Shown here in pieces: positions 26,420 to 34,569 of a stretch of 64,000 bases of DNA. The notes below the pieces were generated by a model. It saw nothing but the letters and a program-made list of their open reading frames with translations. It ran no database searches and was not told where the DNA came from. The stretch lies in NCBI RefSeq assembly GCF_003634705.1, contig NZ_RBWU01000002.1, positions 1,302,001-1,366,000 on the forward strand, read 5' to 3'. The first letter of the stretch is position 1, and the number at the start of each line of letters is the position of its first letter. Source of the stretch: Actinomadura pelletieri DSM 43383. GTDB lineage: Bacteria; Actinomycetota; Actinomycetes; Streptosporangiales; Streptosporangiaceae. A program made the translations under genes and the position numbers.

Positions 26420-26518
26420 GTTCGCCCCGGGGAGGTCCTCATGGCGAGTGCGCAGGTACCGGAGACAATAATCGGGCCTCGGTGCGAGGCGCGCCCAAGC
26501 GCGTCCACCGGGGCGAAC
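26420..26518 (+). ncRNA. Structured leader of the HNH gene (11-bp closing stem, several internal hairpins)
   Basis: GTTCGCCCCGG (26420-26430) and CCGGGGCGAAC (26508-26518) are perfectly complementary over 11 bp and enclose 77 nt. Inside are GCCTC-GGTGC-GAGGC (26476-26490), GCGC-GCCCAA-GCGC and shorter pairings, giving a multibranched fold. The ribosome site and start of a 35-codon reading frame lie inside it, and the HNH gene starts 31 nt after the closing stem. It does not match a riboswitch class I recognise. Confidence 0.5.
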
Positions 26519-26548
26519 GAACAACTGAAACCGGTGGAGGGCGTCTGA
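26441..26548 (+). CDS. 35-aa leader peptide or small protein upstream of the HNH nuclease
   Basis: ATG 26441 is preceded by GGAGG (26431-26435) at ideal spacing and opens 35 codons, ending TGA 26546-26548, one base before the HNH ATG at 26550. The product (MASAQVPETIIGPRCEARPS then STGANEQLKPVEGV) has no recognised domain. The HNH ribosome site (GGAGGG, 26535-26540) is inside this frame, so ribosomes translating it would control access to the HNH start. The frame also runs through a structured RNA element. It could equally be a regulatory leader or a small protein. Confidence 0.5.
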   Translation: MASAQVPETIIGPRCEARPSASTGANEQLKPVEGV

Positions 26549-26549
26549 G

Positions 26550-27059
26550 ATGCGACAGGTCCTCCTCCTGAACGCGACGTACGAACCACTCACCACGCTC
26601 CCGCTGCGGCGGGCGGTCTGCCTCGTGCTTCGGGAGAAGGCCGAGATCGTCCACCATGACACCTCGGGCGCGGTCCTGCACTCGGCCACGATGTCGGTCG
26701 AGGTCCCGTCCGTGATCCGCCTCCGCCGGTACGTGCGCATCCCGTACCGCACCCGCGTCCCCCTGACCCGCGCCGCGCTGATGCGCCGCGACAACTTCCG
26801 CTGTGTCTACTGCGGCCGCCGCGCCGAGACGATCGACCATGTCCATCCGCGCAGCCGCGGCGGCAAACACGTCTGGGAGAACTGCGTCGCGTCCTGCATG
26901 ACCTGCAACCATCGCAAGGCCGACCGGCTTCTCGAGGAACTCGGCTGGACGCTCAGCGTCACGCCCGGCGTCCCCCGGGGAGCCCACTGGCGGCTCATCG
27001 GGCTGATCCACGACGGCGACCCCCAGTGGGCCGCCTACGTGTCCGAACCGGCCGCGTGA
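26550..27059 (+). CDS. HNH endonuclease
   Basis: 169-aa protein with a C-terminal HNH domain. The zinc knuckle is CVYCGRR and CMTCNHRKADR, and the catalytic beta-beta-alpha core is TIDHVHPRSRGGKHVWENCV. The N-terminal part (VLLLNATYEPLTTLPLRRAVCLVLREKAE) defines a housekeeping HNH group present in most actinobacteria, not the mobile-element type. The role is unknown; a DNA-repair or restriction-related nuclease is usually suggested. Translation appears coupled to the 35-codon upstream frame (TGA-G-ATG). Confidence 0.88.
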   Translation: MRQVLLLNATYEPLTTLPLRRAVCLVLREKAEIVHHDTSGAVLHSATMSVEVPSVIRLRRYVRIPYRTRVPLTRAALMRRDNFRCVYCGRRAETIDHVHPRSRGGKHVWENCVASCMTCNHRKADRLLEELGWTLSVTPGVPRGAHWRLIGLIHDGDPQWAAYVSEPAA

Positions 27060-27062
27060 CCG

Positions 27063-27068
27063 TATCCT
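27063..27068 (+). promoter_or_regulatory. -10 element TATCCT of a leaderless FmdB promoter
   Basis: TATCCT lies 6 nt before GTG 27075, with no ribosome site between. The expected transcript starts at the GTG. It overlaps the very end of the HNH gene (stop 27057-27059). Confidence 0.5.
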
Positions 27069-27074
27069 GATGCC

Positions 27075-27287
27075 GTGCCTCGTTATGACTATCGTTGCCG
27101 CGCCTGCGGGTCGACCTTCGAGGTCTCCCGCTCGATGATCAACGCGTCGGATCCGGCGCCGTGCCCCGAGGGGCACGACGACACGGTCAAGCTGCTGTCC
27201 ACCGTCGCCGTCACCGGCACGTCCCGGGGCGGTTCCCCGCCGCCTCCGACCGGAGGCGGCTGCTGCGGGGGCGGTTGCTGCTCCTGA
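27075..27287 (+). CDS. FmdB-family zinc ribbon protein
   Basis: 70-aa protein with the FmdB-type zinc ribbon at the N-terminus: PRYDYRCRACGSTFEVSRSM supplies the first CxxC and CPEGH the second ligand pair. A Gly/Pro linker and a Cys-rich tail (GGGCCGGGCCS) complete it. The family is named after a putative regulator of formamidase, but its function is mostly unknown; a metal-binding regulatory or nucleic-acid role is usual speculation. The start is GTG 27075, apparently leaderless. It ends 15 nt from the convergent DUF1330 gene. Confidence 0.85.
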   Translation: MPRYDYRCRACGSTFEVSRSMINASDPAPCPEGHDDTVKLLSTVAVTGTSRGGSPPPPTGGGCCGGGCCS

Positions 27288-27302
27288 CCCAGGGCCGGGT
27301 GT

Positions 27303-27650
27303 TCATCCGGCCTGTGCCGCGCGCATGAGCGCGCCGGTCTCGGCGGGGTCGTAGTCTTCGGCGACGCCGTGCAGGAGCACCGCCGTGCCCGCCATGTTGT
27401 CGGTGCGCATCGGCAGGATCGCCTGGTAGGCGTCCGACCTGTACCAGTCGCGTGCCTTGTCGATGTCGGGGAACTCGATCAGGACGTAGGCGCCGTCGAG
27501 CGGGCCCTCCATCACCTCCGGGACGCTGCCGTGGACGAGGAACCGGCCGCCGAACGGGTCCAGGGTGGCCTGGATGCGCTCCATGTACACGAAGACGTCG
27601 TCGTGGACCGTCGGCTGCGGGTACAGGTGGGCCAGGGCGTAGGCGGTCAT
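27303..27650 (-). CDS. DUF1330 domain protein
   Basis: 115-aa dimeric ferredoxin-like fold protein. PLDGAYVLIEFPDIDKARDW and YRSDAYQAILPMR are hallmarks of DUF1330. GGRFLVHGSVPEVMEG fits the family's Gly-rich strand. The function is unknown; family members are thought to be small enzymes or ligand-binding proteins. The start at ATG 27650 is preceded by AAGGAGA on the minus strand. A 17-bp palindrome (ATTACC-N5-GGTAAT, 27711-27727) lies just upstream, between this gene and the ilvD stop, so it probably has its own controlled promoter. Confidence 0.82.
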   Translation of the reverse strand: MTAYALAHLYPQPTVHDDVFVYMERIQATLDPFGGRFLVHGSVPEVMEGPLDGAYVLIEFPDIDKARDWYRSDAYQAILPMRTDNMAGTAVLLHGVAEDYDPAETGALMRAAQAG

Positions 27651-27710
27651 CGCGATCTCCTTCGATGGATGTCGTGCCTCCACCCTGGCGCAGGACGGGG
27701 AACGAAGGCG

Positions 27711-27727
27711 ATTACCCGCCAGGTAAT
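27711..27727. promoter_or_regulatory. Palindrome ATTACC-CGCCA-GGTAAT upstream of the DUF1330 gene
   Basis: A perfect 6-5-6 inverted repeat in the 79-nt gap between the ilvD stop and the DUF1330 start, 61 nt upstream of the ATG. The AT-rich half sites stand out in this GC-rich genome, which favours an operator over chance. No cognate regulator gene is adjacent. Confidence 0.45.
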
Positions 27728-27729
27728 GC

Positions 27730-29592
27730 TCAGCCGTTGAGGCGATCGAGTTGGGAGACGTCCCGGGCGGCGCCGGTGGAGGCCGAGGTGGCCATGGCGG
27801 CGTACGCGCGGAGCGCGGCGCTGACGGGGCGGTGCCGGTCGCGGGGACGGTAGCCGCCGAGGTCGGCGAGGAGCTTCTCGCGCCGGACGTCGAGTTCGTC
27901 GGCCGGGACGTCGAGTTCGAGGACCCGGTTCGGGATGTCGATGACGACGCGGTCACCGTCCTCGACGAGGGCGATGATGCCGCCGCCCGCCGCCTCGGGG
28001 GAGGCGTGCCCGATGGACAGCCCGGACGTGCCACCGGAGAAGCGGCCGTCGGTGATCAGCGCGCACGCCTTGCCGAGGCCGCGGCCCTTGAGGAAGCTCG
28101 TCGGGTACAGCATCTCCTGCATACCGGGGCCGCCCTTGGGACCCTCGTAGCGGATCACGACGACGTCACCGGCCTTGACCTTGCCGCCGAGGATGCCCTC
28201 GACGGCGTCGTCCTGCGACTCGAAGACGACGGCGGGGCCGGTGAACGTCCACAGTTCCTCGTCCACCCCGGCGGTCTTGACGATGGCGCCGTCGGGGGCG
28301 ATGTTGCCGCGCAGGACGGCGAGGCCGCCGTCGGCGGTGTAGGCGTGCTCGACGGAGCGGATGCAGCCGTTCTCGCGGTCGAGGTCGAGGGACTCCCAGC
28401 GGGCGCTCTGGCTGAACGCGGAGGTGCTGCGGACACCGCCGGGCGCCGCGTGGAACAGCTCCACGGCCTCCGGCAGGACGTCGGGGGAGCGGACGTCCCA
28501 CTTCGCGACGAACTCGTCGACGGACGCGGAGTGGATGGAGTGGGCGGAGCCGTTGAGGAGCCCGGCGCGGTGCAGTTCGCCGAGGAGGGCGGGGATGCCG
28601 CCCGCGCGGTGGCAGTCCTCGATGTGGTACTTGCCGGTGGCGGGGGCGAGCTTGCAGACGCAGGGGACGCGCCGCGACACGGCGTCGATGTCGGACAGGC
28701 CGAAGTCGACGCCCGCCTCGGTGGCGGCGGCGAGCAGGTGCAGGATCGTGTTGGTGGAGCCGCCCATCGCCACGTCCAGGGTCATCGCGTTCGCGAACGC
28801 GTCGTGGGTGGCGATGCTCAGCGGCAGGACGGACGCGTCGTCCTCGTCGTAGTAGCGGTGGGCGACGTCCACGACGGTGCGGCCGGCGTCCTCGTACAGG
28901 CGGCGGCGGGCGGTGTGGGTGGCGAGGACGGTGCCGTTGCCGGGCAGCGCCAGCCCGAGCGCCTCGGTGAGGCAGTTCATCGAGTTGGCCGTGAACATGC
29001 CGGAGCAGGACCCGCAGGTGGGGCAGGCGCTCTCCTCCATCTCGAGGAGTTTGGCGTCGGAGAGCGACGCGTCGGCGGACGCGATGATCGGGTCGATCAG
29101 GTCGAGCTTGTTGCCGTTCAGCACGCCCTCGACGGGCTTGCCCGCCTCCATGGGGCCGCCGGACACGAACACGGTGGGGATGTTGAGCCGCAGCGCCGCC
29201 AGCAGCATCCCGGGCGTGATCTTGTCGCAGTTGGAGACGCAGACCAGGGCGTCGGCGCAGTGCGCGTTGACCATGTACTCGATGGCGTCGGCGATCACCT
29301 CGCGGGACGGCAGCGAGTACAGCATGCCGTCATGGCCCATGGCGATGCCGTCGTCCACGGCGATCGTGTTGAACTCGCGGGGCACCCCGCCCGCCTCCCG
29401 CACGGCTCCGGCGACGACCTTGCCGACCTCGTCGAGGTGGACGTGTCCGGGCACGAACTGGGTGAAGCTGTTGGCCACCGCGACGATCGGCTTGCCGAAG
29501 TCCTCGCGTTCGACGCCGCTGGCCCGCATGAGCGCGCGGGCGCCCGCCATGTTCCTGCCATGGGTGACGGTGCGTGACCTGAGCGGTGGCAT
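27730..29592 (-). CDS. ilvD: Dihydroxy-acid dehydratase, IlvD
   Basis: 620-aa iron-sulphur dehydratase that converts 2,3-dihydroxy-isovalerate or -methylvalerate to the keto acids of valine and isoleucine. Cluster ligands are visible in [11 protein letters not shown] and [14 protein letters not shown], and the C-terminal [15 protein letters not shown] loop carries the catalytic serine region. The N-terminus [21 protein letters not shown] is that of the full-length E. coli-type enzyme. The start is ATG 29592. No other ilv gene is adjacent, as is usual for ilvD in actinomycetes. A hairpin-rich 352-nt region lies upstream. Confidence 0.95.
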   Translation of the reverse strand: MPPLRSRTVTHGRNMAGARALMRASGVEREDFGKPIVAVANSFTQFVPGHVHLDEVGKVVAGAVREAGGVPREFNTIAVDDGIAMGHDGMLYSLPSREVIADAIEYMVNAHCADALVCVSNCDKITPGMLLAALRLNIPTVFVSGGPMEAGKPVEGVLNGNKLDLIDPIIASADASLSDAKLLEMEESACPTCGSCSGMFTANSMNCLTEALGLALPGNGTVLATHTARRRLYEDAGRTVVDVAHRYYDEDDASVLPLSIATHDAFANAMTLDVAMGGSTNTILHLLAAATEAGVDFGLSDIDAVSRRVPCVCKLAPATGKYHIEDCHRAGGIPALLGELHRAGLLNGSAHSIHSASVDEFVAKWDVRSPDVLPEAVELFHAAPGGVRSTSAFSQSARWESLDLDRENGCIRSVEHAYTADGGLAVLRGNIAPDGAIVKTAGVDEELWTFTGPAVVFESQDDAVEGILGGKVKAGDVVVIRYEGPKGGPGMQEMLYPTSFLKGRGLGKACALITDGRFSGGTSGLSIGHASPEAAGGGIIALVEDGDRVVIDIPNRVLELDVPADELDVRREKLLADLGGYRPRDRHRPVSAALRAYAAMATSASTGAARDVSQLDRLNG

Positions 29593-29785
29593 GTGGGTGA
29601 CCTCTCCAGATGGGGTGTGCCGTGACGGCGGTCGCCGACCCGCGCATGGTCCGGCGCGGCGGAGGACGAGACGCTTCGCGTGTGGGTGCAGCGGCGGATC
29701 GCGGCGCTGCCGTCGGCCCAGCGGAGGTCGCGCGTGTGCCGGCCGGTGCCCTCGATGCTACCAACCGCGCGGGACCACGACGGAA

Positions 29786-29819
29786 AGCCGGGACGTGAGG
29801 TCTGGTGAACGTCCCGGCT
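29786..29819. terminator. 11-bp hairpin between the NERD gene and ilvD
   Basis: AGCCGGGACGT (29786-29796) and ACGTCCCGGCT (29809-29819) are perfectly complementary, with a 12-nt loop. On the minus strand it is 126 nt past the NERD stop and about 195 nt before the ilvD start. It may be a second terminator or part of an ilvD leader. Confidence 0.5.
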
Positions 29820-29892
29820 CCCGTGAGACGCCGGCCGGTCCGCCTACCGGTGTGCGGGGCGTACACCGGTCCGGGGCTGGTCGGCGAGCTGG

Positions 29893-29921
29893 GGGCGGCC
29901 CAGGGGAAGGTGGGGCCGCCC
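29893..29921 (-). terminator. 9-bp GC hairpin after the NERD-domain gene
   Basis: GGGCGGCCC (29893-29901) pairs with GGGCCGCCC (29913-29921) across an 11-nt loop, 24 nt beyond the NERD stop on the minus strand. It is the likely primary terminator. The rest of 29593-29944 shows no gene. Confidence 0.6.
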
Positions 29922-29944
29922 TTCGGGTGTTCAGGTGCAGGTGT

Positions 29945-30568
29945 TCAGTCGGGATACTTCGGCGGCAGGACCTTCTGGGCCGCCTGGAAGATGCGCTGGA
30001 CGTCGCTGTCCGTCAGGATCTTCGGACGGCGCCGCAGGTAGGCGCGCGCCCGGTTGCCCGCGTAGACGTCGACGTCCCGCACCCGCATGACCTTCCACGG
30101 GATGGACGGCCCGTAGATCGCCACAGATGGCTGTACGGGCACGTCGAAACCGACCTGTTCGGCGAGGATGTTGCTCGCCATCTGGGCCTCCCAGCGCGCC
30201 TCGTCCAGGCGGTCCTTCTTGTTGAAGGGGCCGTGGAAGAGCTTGAGGTGGGACATGGTGCGCACGGGGAGACGCTTGTCCCACTTCTCGGAGTCGATGG
30301 CGTAGACACCGCTCGGCCCGATCACCAGGTGATCGATCCGCCCGTCGCTGACGCCCTCGTCGTCACGCGGGACGGCCCGCGCGTGCAGGACGAGGTAGCC
30401 GTTGCGCTGGAGGGACCTCAGCTGCTTCTCGGTGCGCCGTTCCGCGGCCGAGGACTTCTGCCATGCGGTGACGCTGGAGTCCTTACGGGACCGGCGGACG
30501 ATGTCCACGACGACCGCCAGCACCGCGGCGGCGAGTCCGAGACGCCAGCCGGCCAGGATCCAGAACAC
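29945..30568 (-). CDS. NERD-domain protein, 3' part of a gene interrupted by TAG
   Basis: Open from GTG 30568, giving 207 aa. A membrane-spanning stretch (about 1-25) is followed by a NERD (nuclease-related) domain: ERRTEKQLRSLQRNGYLVLH, then GRIDHLVIGPSGVYAIDSEKW with the conserved Asp, IDSEKW replacing the usual E-x-K, and VRPxxAIYG-like VQPSVAIYG. No ribosome site precedes GTG 30568, and starting there would cut the first hydrophobic helix in half. The same frame continues upstream through ten codons (RAGAGVVAGV) to TAG 30599-30601 and then into the 5' part. I read it as one gene with a nonsense codon. Confidence 0.7.
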   Translation of the reverse strand: MFWILAGWRLGLAAAVLAVVVDIVRRSRKDSSVTAWQKSSAAERRTEKQLRSLQRNGYLVLHARAVPRDDEGVSDGRIDHLVIGPSGVYAIDSEKWDKRLPVRTMSHLKLFHGPFNKKDRLDEARWEAQMASNILAEQVGFDVPVQPSVAIYGPSIPWKVMRVRDVDVYAGNRARAYLRRRPKILTDSDVQRIFQAAQKVLPPKYPD

Positions 30569-30598
30569 GACGCCGGCGACGACGCCGGCGCCCGCGCG

Positions 30599-30778
30599 CT
30601 ACAGCAGGCGGCGGGTCTTCGGATCGTCGAGCAGCGCCGCGACGGTGCCCTCTTCAGGTCGCTCCTTCACCGGGGACTGGTGATGGTGCTCACGCGCTTC
30701 CTCCGACTCCGTAGCGTTCGACTCGTCCTGGGGATGACCCCTGGTCCTTTGCGTGTTGCCCCGCTCCATGGTCGCCAT
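30599..30778 (-). pseudogene. 5' part of the NERD-domain gene, ending at an in-frame TAG
   Basis: 59 codons from ATG 30778 (GGAG 10 nt upstream) to TAG 30599-30601. The peptide is hydrophilic, His/Glu-rich, and ends TVAALLDDPKTRRLL, which in single-piece relatives leads straight into the membrane helix that here follows the TAG in the same frame. Removing the stop would give a 277-aa protein of normal layout. This could be a real pseudogene, a sequencing error, or low-level read-through. Confidence 0.55.
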
Positions 30779-30967
30779 AGGTGACGCTCCGTATTCCTTT
30801 CCCCTTGGGGGCATGATCCTCCGTGCGCAGAGTAATCATCCAGGGGGTTGGCGACTAGTCATGCCGGGTTAATAGTTTTGTCGCCTTCCGTGGGTGATTC
30901 ACTGCCGTTCTGGGTGGGTACGTAAGTATTCTTCTCCCCTTCTGAGGCTCCGAACCGCCTGCCCGCT

Positions 30968-30996
30968 TTGATGGCCGTGTACACGGCGTCTAGCGT
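30968..30996 (+). promoter_or_regulatory. Promoter of the amidase gene (TTGATG-N17-TAGCGT)
   Basis: -35 TTGATG (30968-30973), a 17-nt spacer and -10 TAGCGT (30991-30996), with the GTG start 8 nt after the -10. No ribosome site is present. This is the best-formed sigma-70-type promoter in the window, and it predicts a leaderless or nearly leaderless mRNA. Confidence 0.6.
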
Positions 30997-31004
30997 TCGG
31001 ATAC

Positions 31005-32429
31005 GTGACACGAACCCATGACCTCGGCGCCACCCGGATGGCGGCGGCCGTGCGCACCGGGGAAGTATCCCCGGTCGAACTCACCGAGCACTACCTGACC
31101 CGGATCGATCGGCTGAACGAGCAGGTCGGCGCCTACGTGACGGTCACCGCCGAGCGTGCGCTGGAGGAGGCGCGGCGGGCGGAGAAGGCCGTGCAGGACG
31201 CCACCGACCCGGCGGAGCTGCCGCCCCTGCACGGGGTCCCGGTCGCCGTCAAGGACCTGAACATGGTGGACGGCGTCCGCACCACCTACGGCACGGCCGT
31301 CTACGCCGACCTGATCGGGTTCGCGGACGACAGCGTGGTCGCCAAGCTGAGGAAGGCGGGGTCGGTGCTGCTCGGCAAGACCGCGGCACCCGAGTTCGGC
31401 CTGGCCTGCTACACCGAGGGTGACGTCGCGCCGCCCGCCCGGACCCCCTGGGACCTGACCCGGTCGGCGGGCGGTTCCAGCGGCGGCGCCGCGGCGGCGG
31501 TCGCGTCGGGGCTGGCCCCGGTCGCGCAGGGCAGCGACGGTGGCGGCTCCATCCGGATTCCGAGCAGCGTGTGCGGGCTCTTCGGGATCAAACCGACCCG
31601 CGGCCGGATCTCGCAGGGGCCGCTGCTCCCCGACCTGTTCGGCCTGTCCACCAACGGACCCATCGCCCGCACGGTCGGTGACGCGGCGCTCCTGCTGGAC
31701 GTGATGTCGGGTCACATGCCCGGCGACCTGTACGCGGCGCCGCCCGTCGATGGAACGTTCGCCTCGTACGCCGAACGTCCGCCCGGCAGGCTGCGGATCG
31801 CGCGGAACCGGGAGCCCGCCGTGCCGGACGCCGTCGTGCACCCCGACTGCGTCGCCGCGTACGACGCGGCGTCCGAACTGCTGGAGGAACTGGGCCATGA
31901 GGTCGTGGAGATCCCCCGCGTGTTCGGCCCCGACCTCCTCGACCACTTCCTCACCCTCTGGGGCGTGATGTCGACGTTCACGCCCATCGCCCCGGAGAGC
32001 GAGCCCCTGCTCCAACCGCTGACCCGCTGGCTCCGGGCGCGCGGCGGGTCCGCGTCCGCGACGGAGCTCCTCCGGGCGCACTCCGCGTTGCAGGCGGGGC
32101 TGCGGGCGGCGTTCCCGGTGATGGACGAGTTCGACGCGATCCTGCACCCGACGCTGGCGGAGCCGCCCGTCCCCGTCGGGTACTTCCACGATGAGGAGCC
32201 CGCCGAGAACTTCGAGCGGCAGAAGCGCTTCACGCCGTTCTGCGCGATGTACAACATCTCCGGGCAGCCCGCGGTGAACGTCCCGCTGCACTGGAACGAG
32301 GCGGGACTGCCGATCGGGGTCATGCTCGCGGGACGGCTCGGCGGTGAGGGCACGCTGATCTCGCTGTCCGCGCAGCTCGAAGCCGCCCGCCCATGGATCG
32401 ACCGCAAGCCGGACATCTGGACGGCGTGA
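31005..32429 (+). CDS. Amidase signature family enzyme
   Basis: 474-aa amidase signature (AS) hydrolase. The Ser-cisSer-Lys triad is complete: Lys in VAVKDLNMV, cis-Ser in GSDGGGSIRIPSS and the nucleophile in the Gly/Ser-rich SAGGSSGGAAAAVA loop. It could act on amide or carbamoyl substrates; it is not clearly GatA, since no gatC/gatB lies nearby. The start is GTG 31005, read from an apparently leaderless transcript. malQ follows 19-31 nt after the stop on the same strand, but a functional link is not evident. A second, different amidase lies at 48911-50329. Confidence 0.87.
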   Translation: MTRTHDLGATRMAAAVRTGEVSPVELTEHYLTRIDRLNEQVGAYVTVTAERALEEARRAEKAVQDATDPAELPPLHGVPVAVKDLNMVDGVRTTYGTAVYADLIGFADDSVVAKLRKAGSVLLGKTAAPEFGLACYTEGDVAPPARTPWDLTRSAGGSSGGAAAAVASGLAPVAQGSDGGGSIRIPSSVCGLFGIKPTRGRISQGPLLPDLFGLSTNGPIARTVGDAALLLDVMSGHMPGDLYAAPPVDGTFASYAERPPGRLRIARNREPAVPDAVVHPDCVAAYDAASELLEELGHEVVEIPRVFGPDLLDHFLTLWGVMSTFTPIAPESEPLLQPLTRWLRARGGSASATELLRAHSALQAGLRAAFPVMDEFDAILHPTLAEPPVPVGYFHDEEPAENFERQKRFTPFCAMYNISGQPAVNVPLHWNEAGLPIGVMLAGRLGGEGTLISLSAQLEAARPWIDRKPDIWTA

Positions 32430-32460
32430 GCCCGGCCCCGAACGGGGCATGGGCAGGGTC

Positions 32461-34569
32461 ATGAGCAGGGGGCACACCGACGAGGACCTGACCGCGCTCG
32501 CGGAGTCGCACGGGGTCGCGACCCGGTACGCCGACTGGCGCGGACGCGAGGTGCGGGTCTCCCGCGACACGGTGATCGCGGTTCTGGGGGCGCTCGCCGT
32601 GGACGCGTCGTCCCCCGCCGCGATCCGCGCGGAGCTGGAACGGCACCGGGAGCCTCGGAGCACCCGGCCGCCGGTCGTGATCGTCCGCCGAACGCCCGGC
32701 GACCCGGTGCTCGACAAGATCCTCGACACCCTCCGGCGCCACCTGCGACCGGCGGGTGACATCGACGTGGACATCGACGTCGGTGCCGAGGAGGTCCTCG
32801 CCTGCCCGTCCCCGCCGTCCTTCCGGCCGCTGGCCGGGGTGGGGGAGCCGCCGCTCGGCTGGCACCGGCTGCGTGTCCGCTGGGACGGCGCGGAGGCCTT
32901 CACGGCGCTGCTGGTGGCCCCGGCGTCGCTGCCCCTCCCGCCCCGGACCTGGGGTTTCGCGGCACAGTTGTACTCGGTGCGCTCCTGCGGGTCATGGGGG
33001 CTCGGCGATCTGCGCGACCTGGCGGATCTCGCGGACTGGAGCGGCCGCGCGCTCGGCGCGGGATTCGTCCTGGTCAATCCGATGCACGCCACCGAGCCGG
33101 TCCCCCCGGTCGGGCCGTCCCCGTACGCGCCGATGAGCCGCCGCTTCCCCTCGCCGATCTACCTGCGGGTCGAGGACATGCCGGAGTACGCGGCCCTGCC
33201 CGCCGAGGAGCGGGAGCGGTTCGCCGCCATGGCCGCCGACCTGCGGGCCCGGCCCGGCGACCTGGACAGGGACGCGGTCTGGACGGCCAAACTCGCGGCG
33301 TTCGACGCGATGTACCGGCGGTGCGGTGACCGCAGGGAACCGGGGCTCGACGACTTCCGCGAACGTGAGGGCGAGGCGGTCGAGCTGTTCACGGCGTGGT
33401 GCGCCATCGCCGAGGAACAGGGCACCGCCGACTGGCGGCGCTGGCCGTCCCGGCTGCGCGTCCCCGGCGGCCGCACCGTCGCGGAGGACGCGCACCACCG
33501 CGCCCGCGCCCGGTTCTACGCGTGGCTGCTGTGGCGGCTGGACGAGCAGCTCACCGCGGCGCAGCGGACGGCCAAGGACGCCGGGATGCCGGTCGGGATC
33601 GTCCACGACCTGGCGGTCGGGGTGCCGCACGGCAGCGCGGACGCCTGGATGTTCGGCGGCGAACTCGCGCCCGGCATGAGCATCGGCGCGCCGCCCGACG
33701 AGTTCAACCAGCGCGGCCAGGACTGGGGGCTGCAGCCGTGGCGGCCACGCGATCCCGCCGTCGAGGACCACCGGCGGTTCCGGGAGACGGCGGCCGCCGC
33801 GCTCCGGTACGGCGGCGGCATCCGGCTCGACCACGCGATGCAGGTGTCGCGGCTCTGGTGGATCCCGGAGGGCGGCTCCCCGGCCGAGGGCACCTACGTC
33901 CGGCAGGACCGGGACGCCCTCCTGGCATGCCTGACCTGGGAGGCGACCCGCTTCGACGGCGTCCTGGTCGGGGAGGACCTCGGCACCGTCGAACCGGATC
34001 TGCGGGACGCGCTGGCCGACCACGGCGTGCTCGGCACGTCCCTCCTCTGGTTCGAACTCGACCGGGACGGACGGCCCAAGCCCGCGGAACGGTGGCGCGA
34101 ACGGTCGCTCGCCACGGTCGGCACCCACGACATGCCGCCGATCACCGGTTTCGTCCACGGCGACCACATCGCGCTCCGCGACCGCCTCGGCCTCCTCACC
34201 CGCCCCCGCGCGGACGAGGAGGACGAGCATCGGGCGCGCCTGGCCGACTGGCTGGACGTGCTGCGCGCCGAGGGCCTCCTCACCGACCCACCGGCCGAGA
34301 TCATGGCGGCGCTGGCGGACGGGTCCACCGCCTACGACGAGCAGATCGTGACGGCCCTGCACGACTTCCTGACCCGCACCCCGGCCCGCCTCATCGGCAT
34401 CTCCCTCGCCGACGCGGTGGGCGAGCGTCGCACCCAGAACCAGCCCGGCACCGTCGACGAGTACCCGAACTGGCGGGTGCCGCTCGCCGACGCCGACGGC
34501 GTCCCCGTCCTGCTGGAGGACCTGCGGGCGGCCGACACCCTGCGGCTCTTCAGCCGAGGGCGGAGATGA
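32461..34569 (+). CDS. malQ: 4-alpha-glucanotransferase (amylomaltase), MalQ
   Basis: GH77 enzyme of about 702 aa that transfers maltosyl or glucan chains between maltodextrins. An N-terminal domain typical of actinobacterial MalQ (about 1-160) precedes the barrel, which starts TWGFAAQLYSVRSCGSWGLGD. Catalytic motifs are GGIRLDHAMQ with the nucleophile Asp, GEDLGTVEP with the acid Glu, and TVGTHDMPPITGF with the third Asp. ATG 32461 is used; an in-frame ATG at 32449 is equally possible. The 3' end overlaps the convergent gene by 20 nt. It fits with the GH13 glucosidase at 17.4 kb in maltodextrin use, though not adjacent. Confidence 0.93.
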   Translation: MSRGHTDEDLTALAESHGVATRYADWRGREVRVSRDTVIAVLGALAVDASSPAAIRAELERHREPRSTRPPVVIVRRTPGDPVLDKILDTLRRHLRPAGDIDVDIDVGAEEVLACPSPPSFRPLAGVGEPPLGWHRLRVRWDGAEAFTALLVAPASLPLPPRTWGFAAQLYSVRSCGSWGLGDLRDLADLADWSGRALGAGFVLVNPMHATEPVPPVGPSPYAPMSRRFPSPIYLRVEDMPEYAALPAEERERFAAMAADLRARPGDLDRDAVWTAKLAAFDAMYRRCGDRREPGLDDFREREGEAVELFTAWCAIAEEQGTADWRRWPSRLRVPGGRTVAEDAHHRARARFYAWLLWRLDEQLTAAQRTAKDAGMPVGIVHDLAVGVPHGSADAWMFGGELAPGMSIGAPPDEFNQRGQDWGLQPWRPRDPAVEDHRRFRETAAAALRYGGGIRLDHAMQVSRLWWIPEGGSPAEGTYVRQDRDALLACLTWEATRFDGVLVGEDLGTVEPDLRDALADHGVLGTSLLWFELDRDGRPKPAERWRERSLATVGTHDMPPITGFVHGDHIALRDRLGLLTRPRADEEDEHRARLADWLDVLRAEGLLTDPPAEIMAALADGSTAYDEQIVTALHDFLTRTPARLIGISLADAVGERRTQNQPGTVDEYPNWRVPLADADGVPVLLEDLRAADTLRLFSRGRR

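Noticed and set aside
26350..26420. GCCACACTG near 26401 as a cobalamin-riboswitch element
   Set aside because: Only this short word resembles the B12-box; the other conserved segments are missing.
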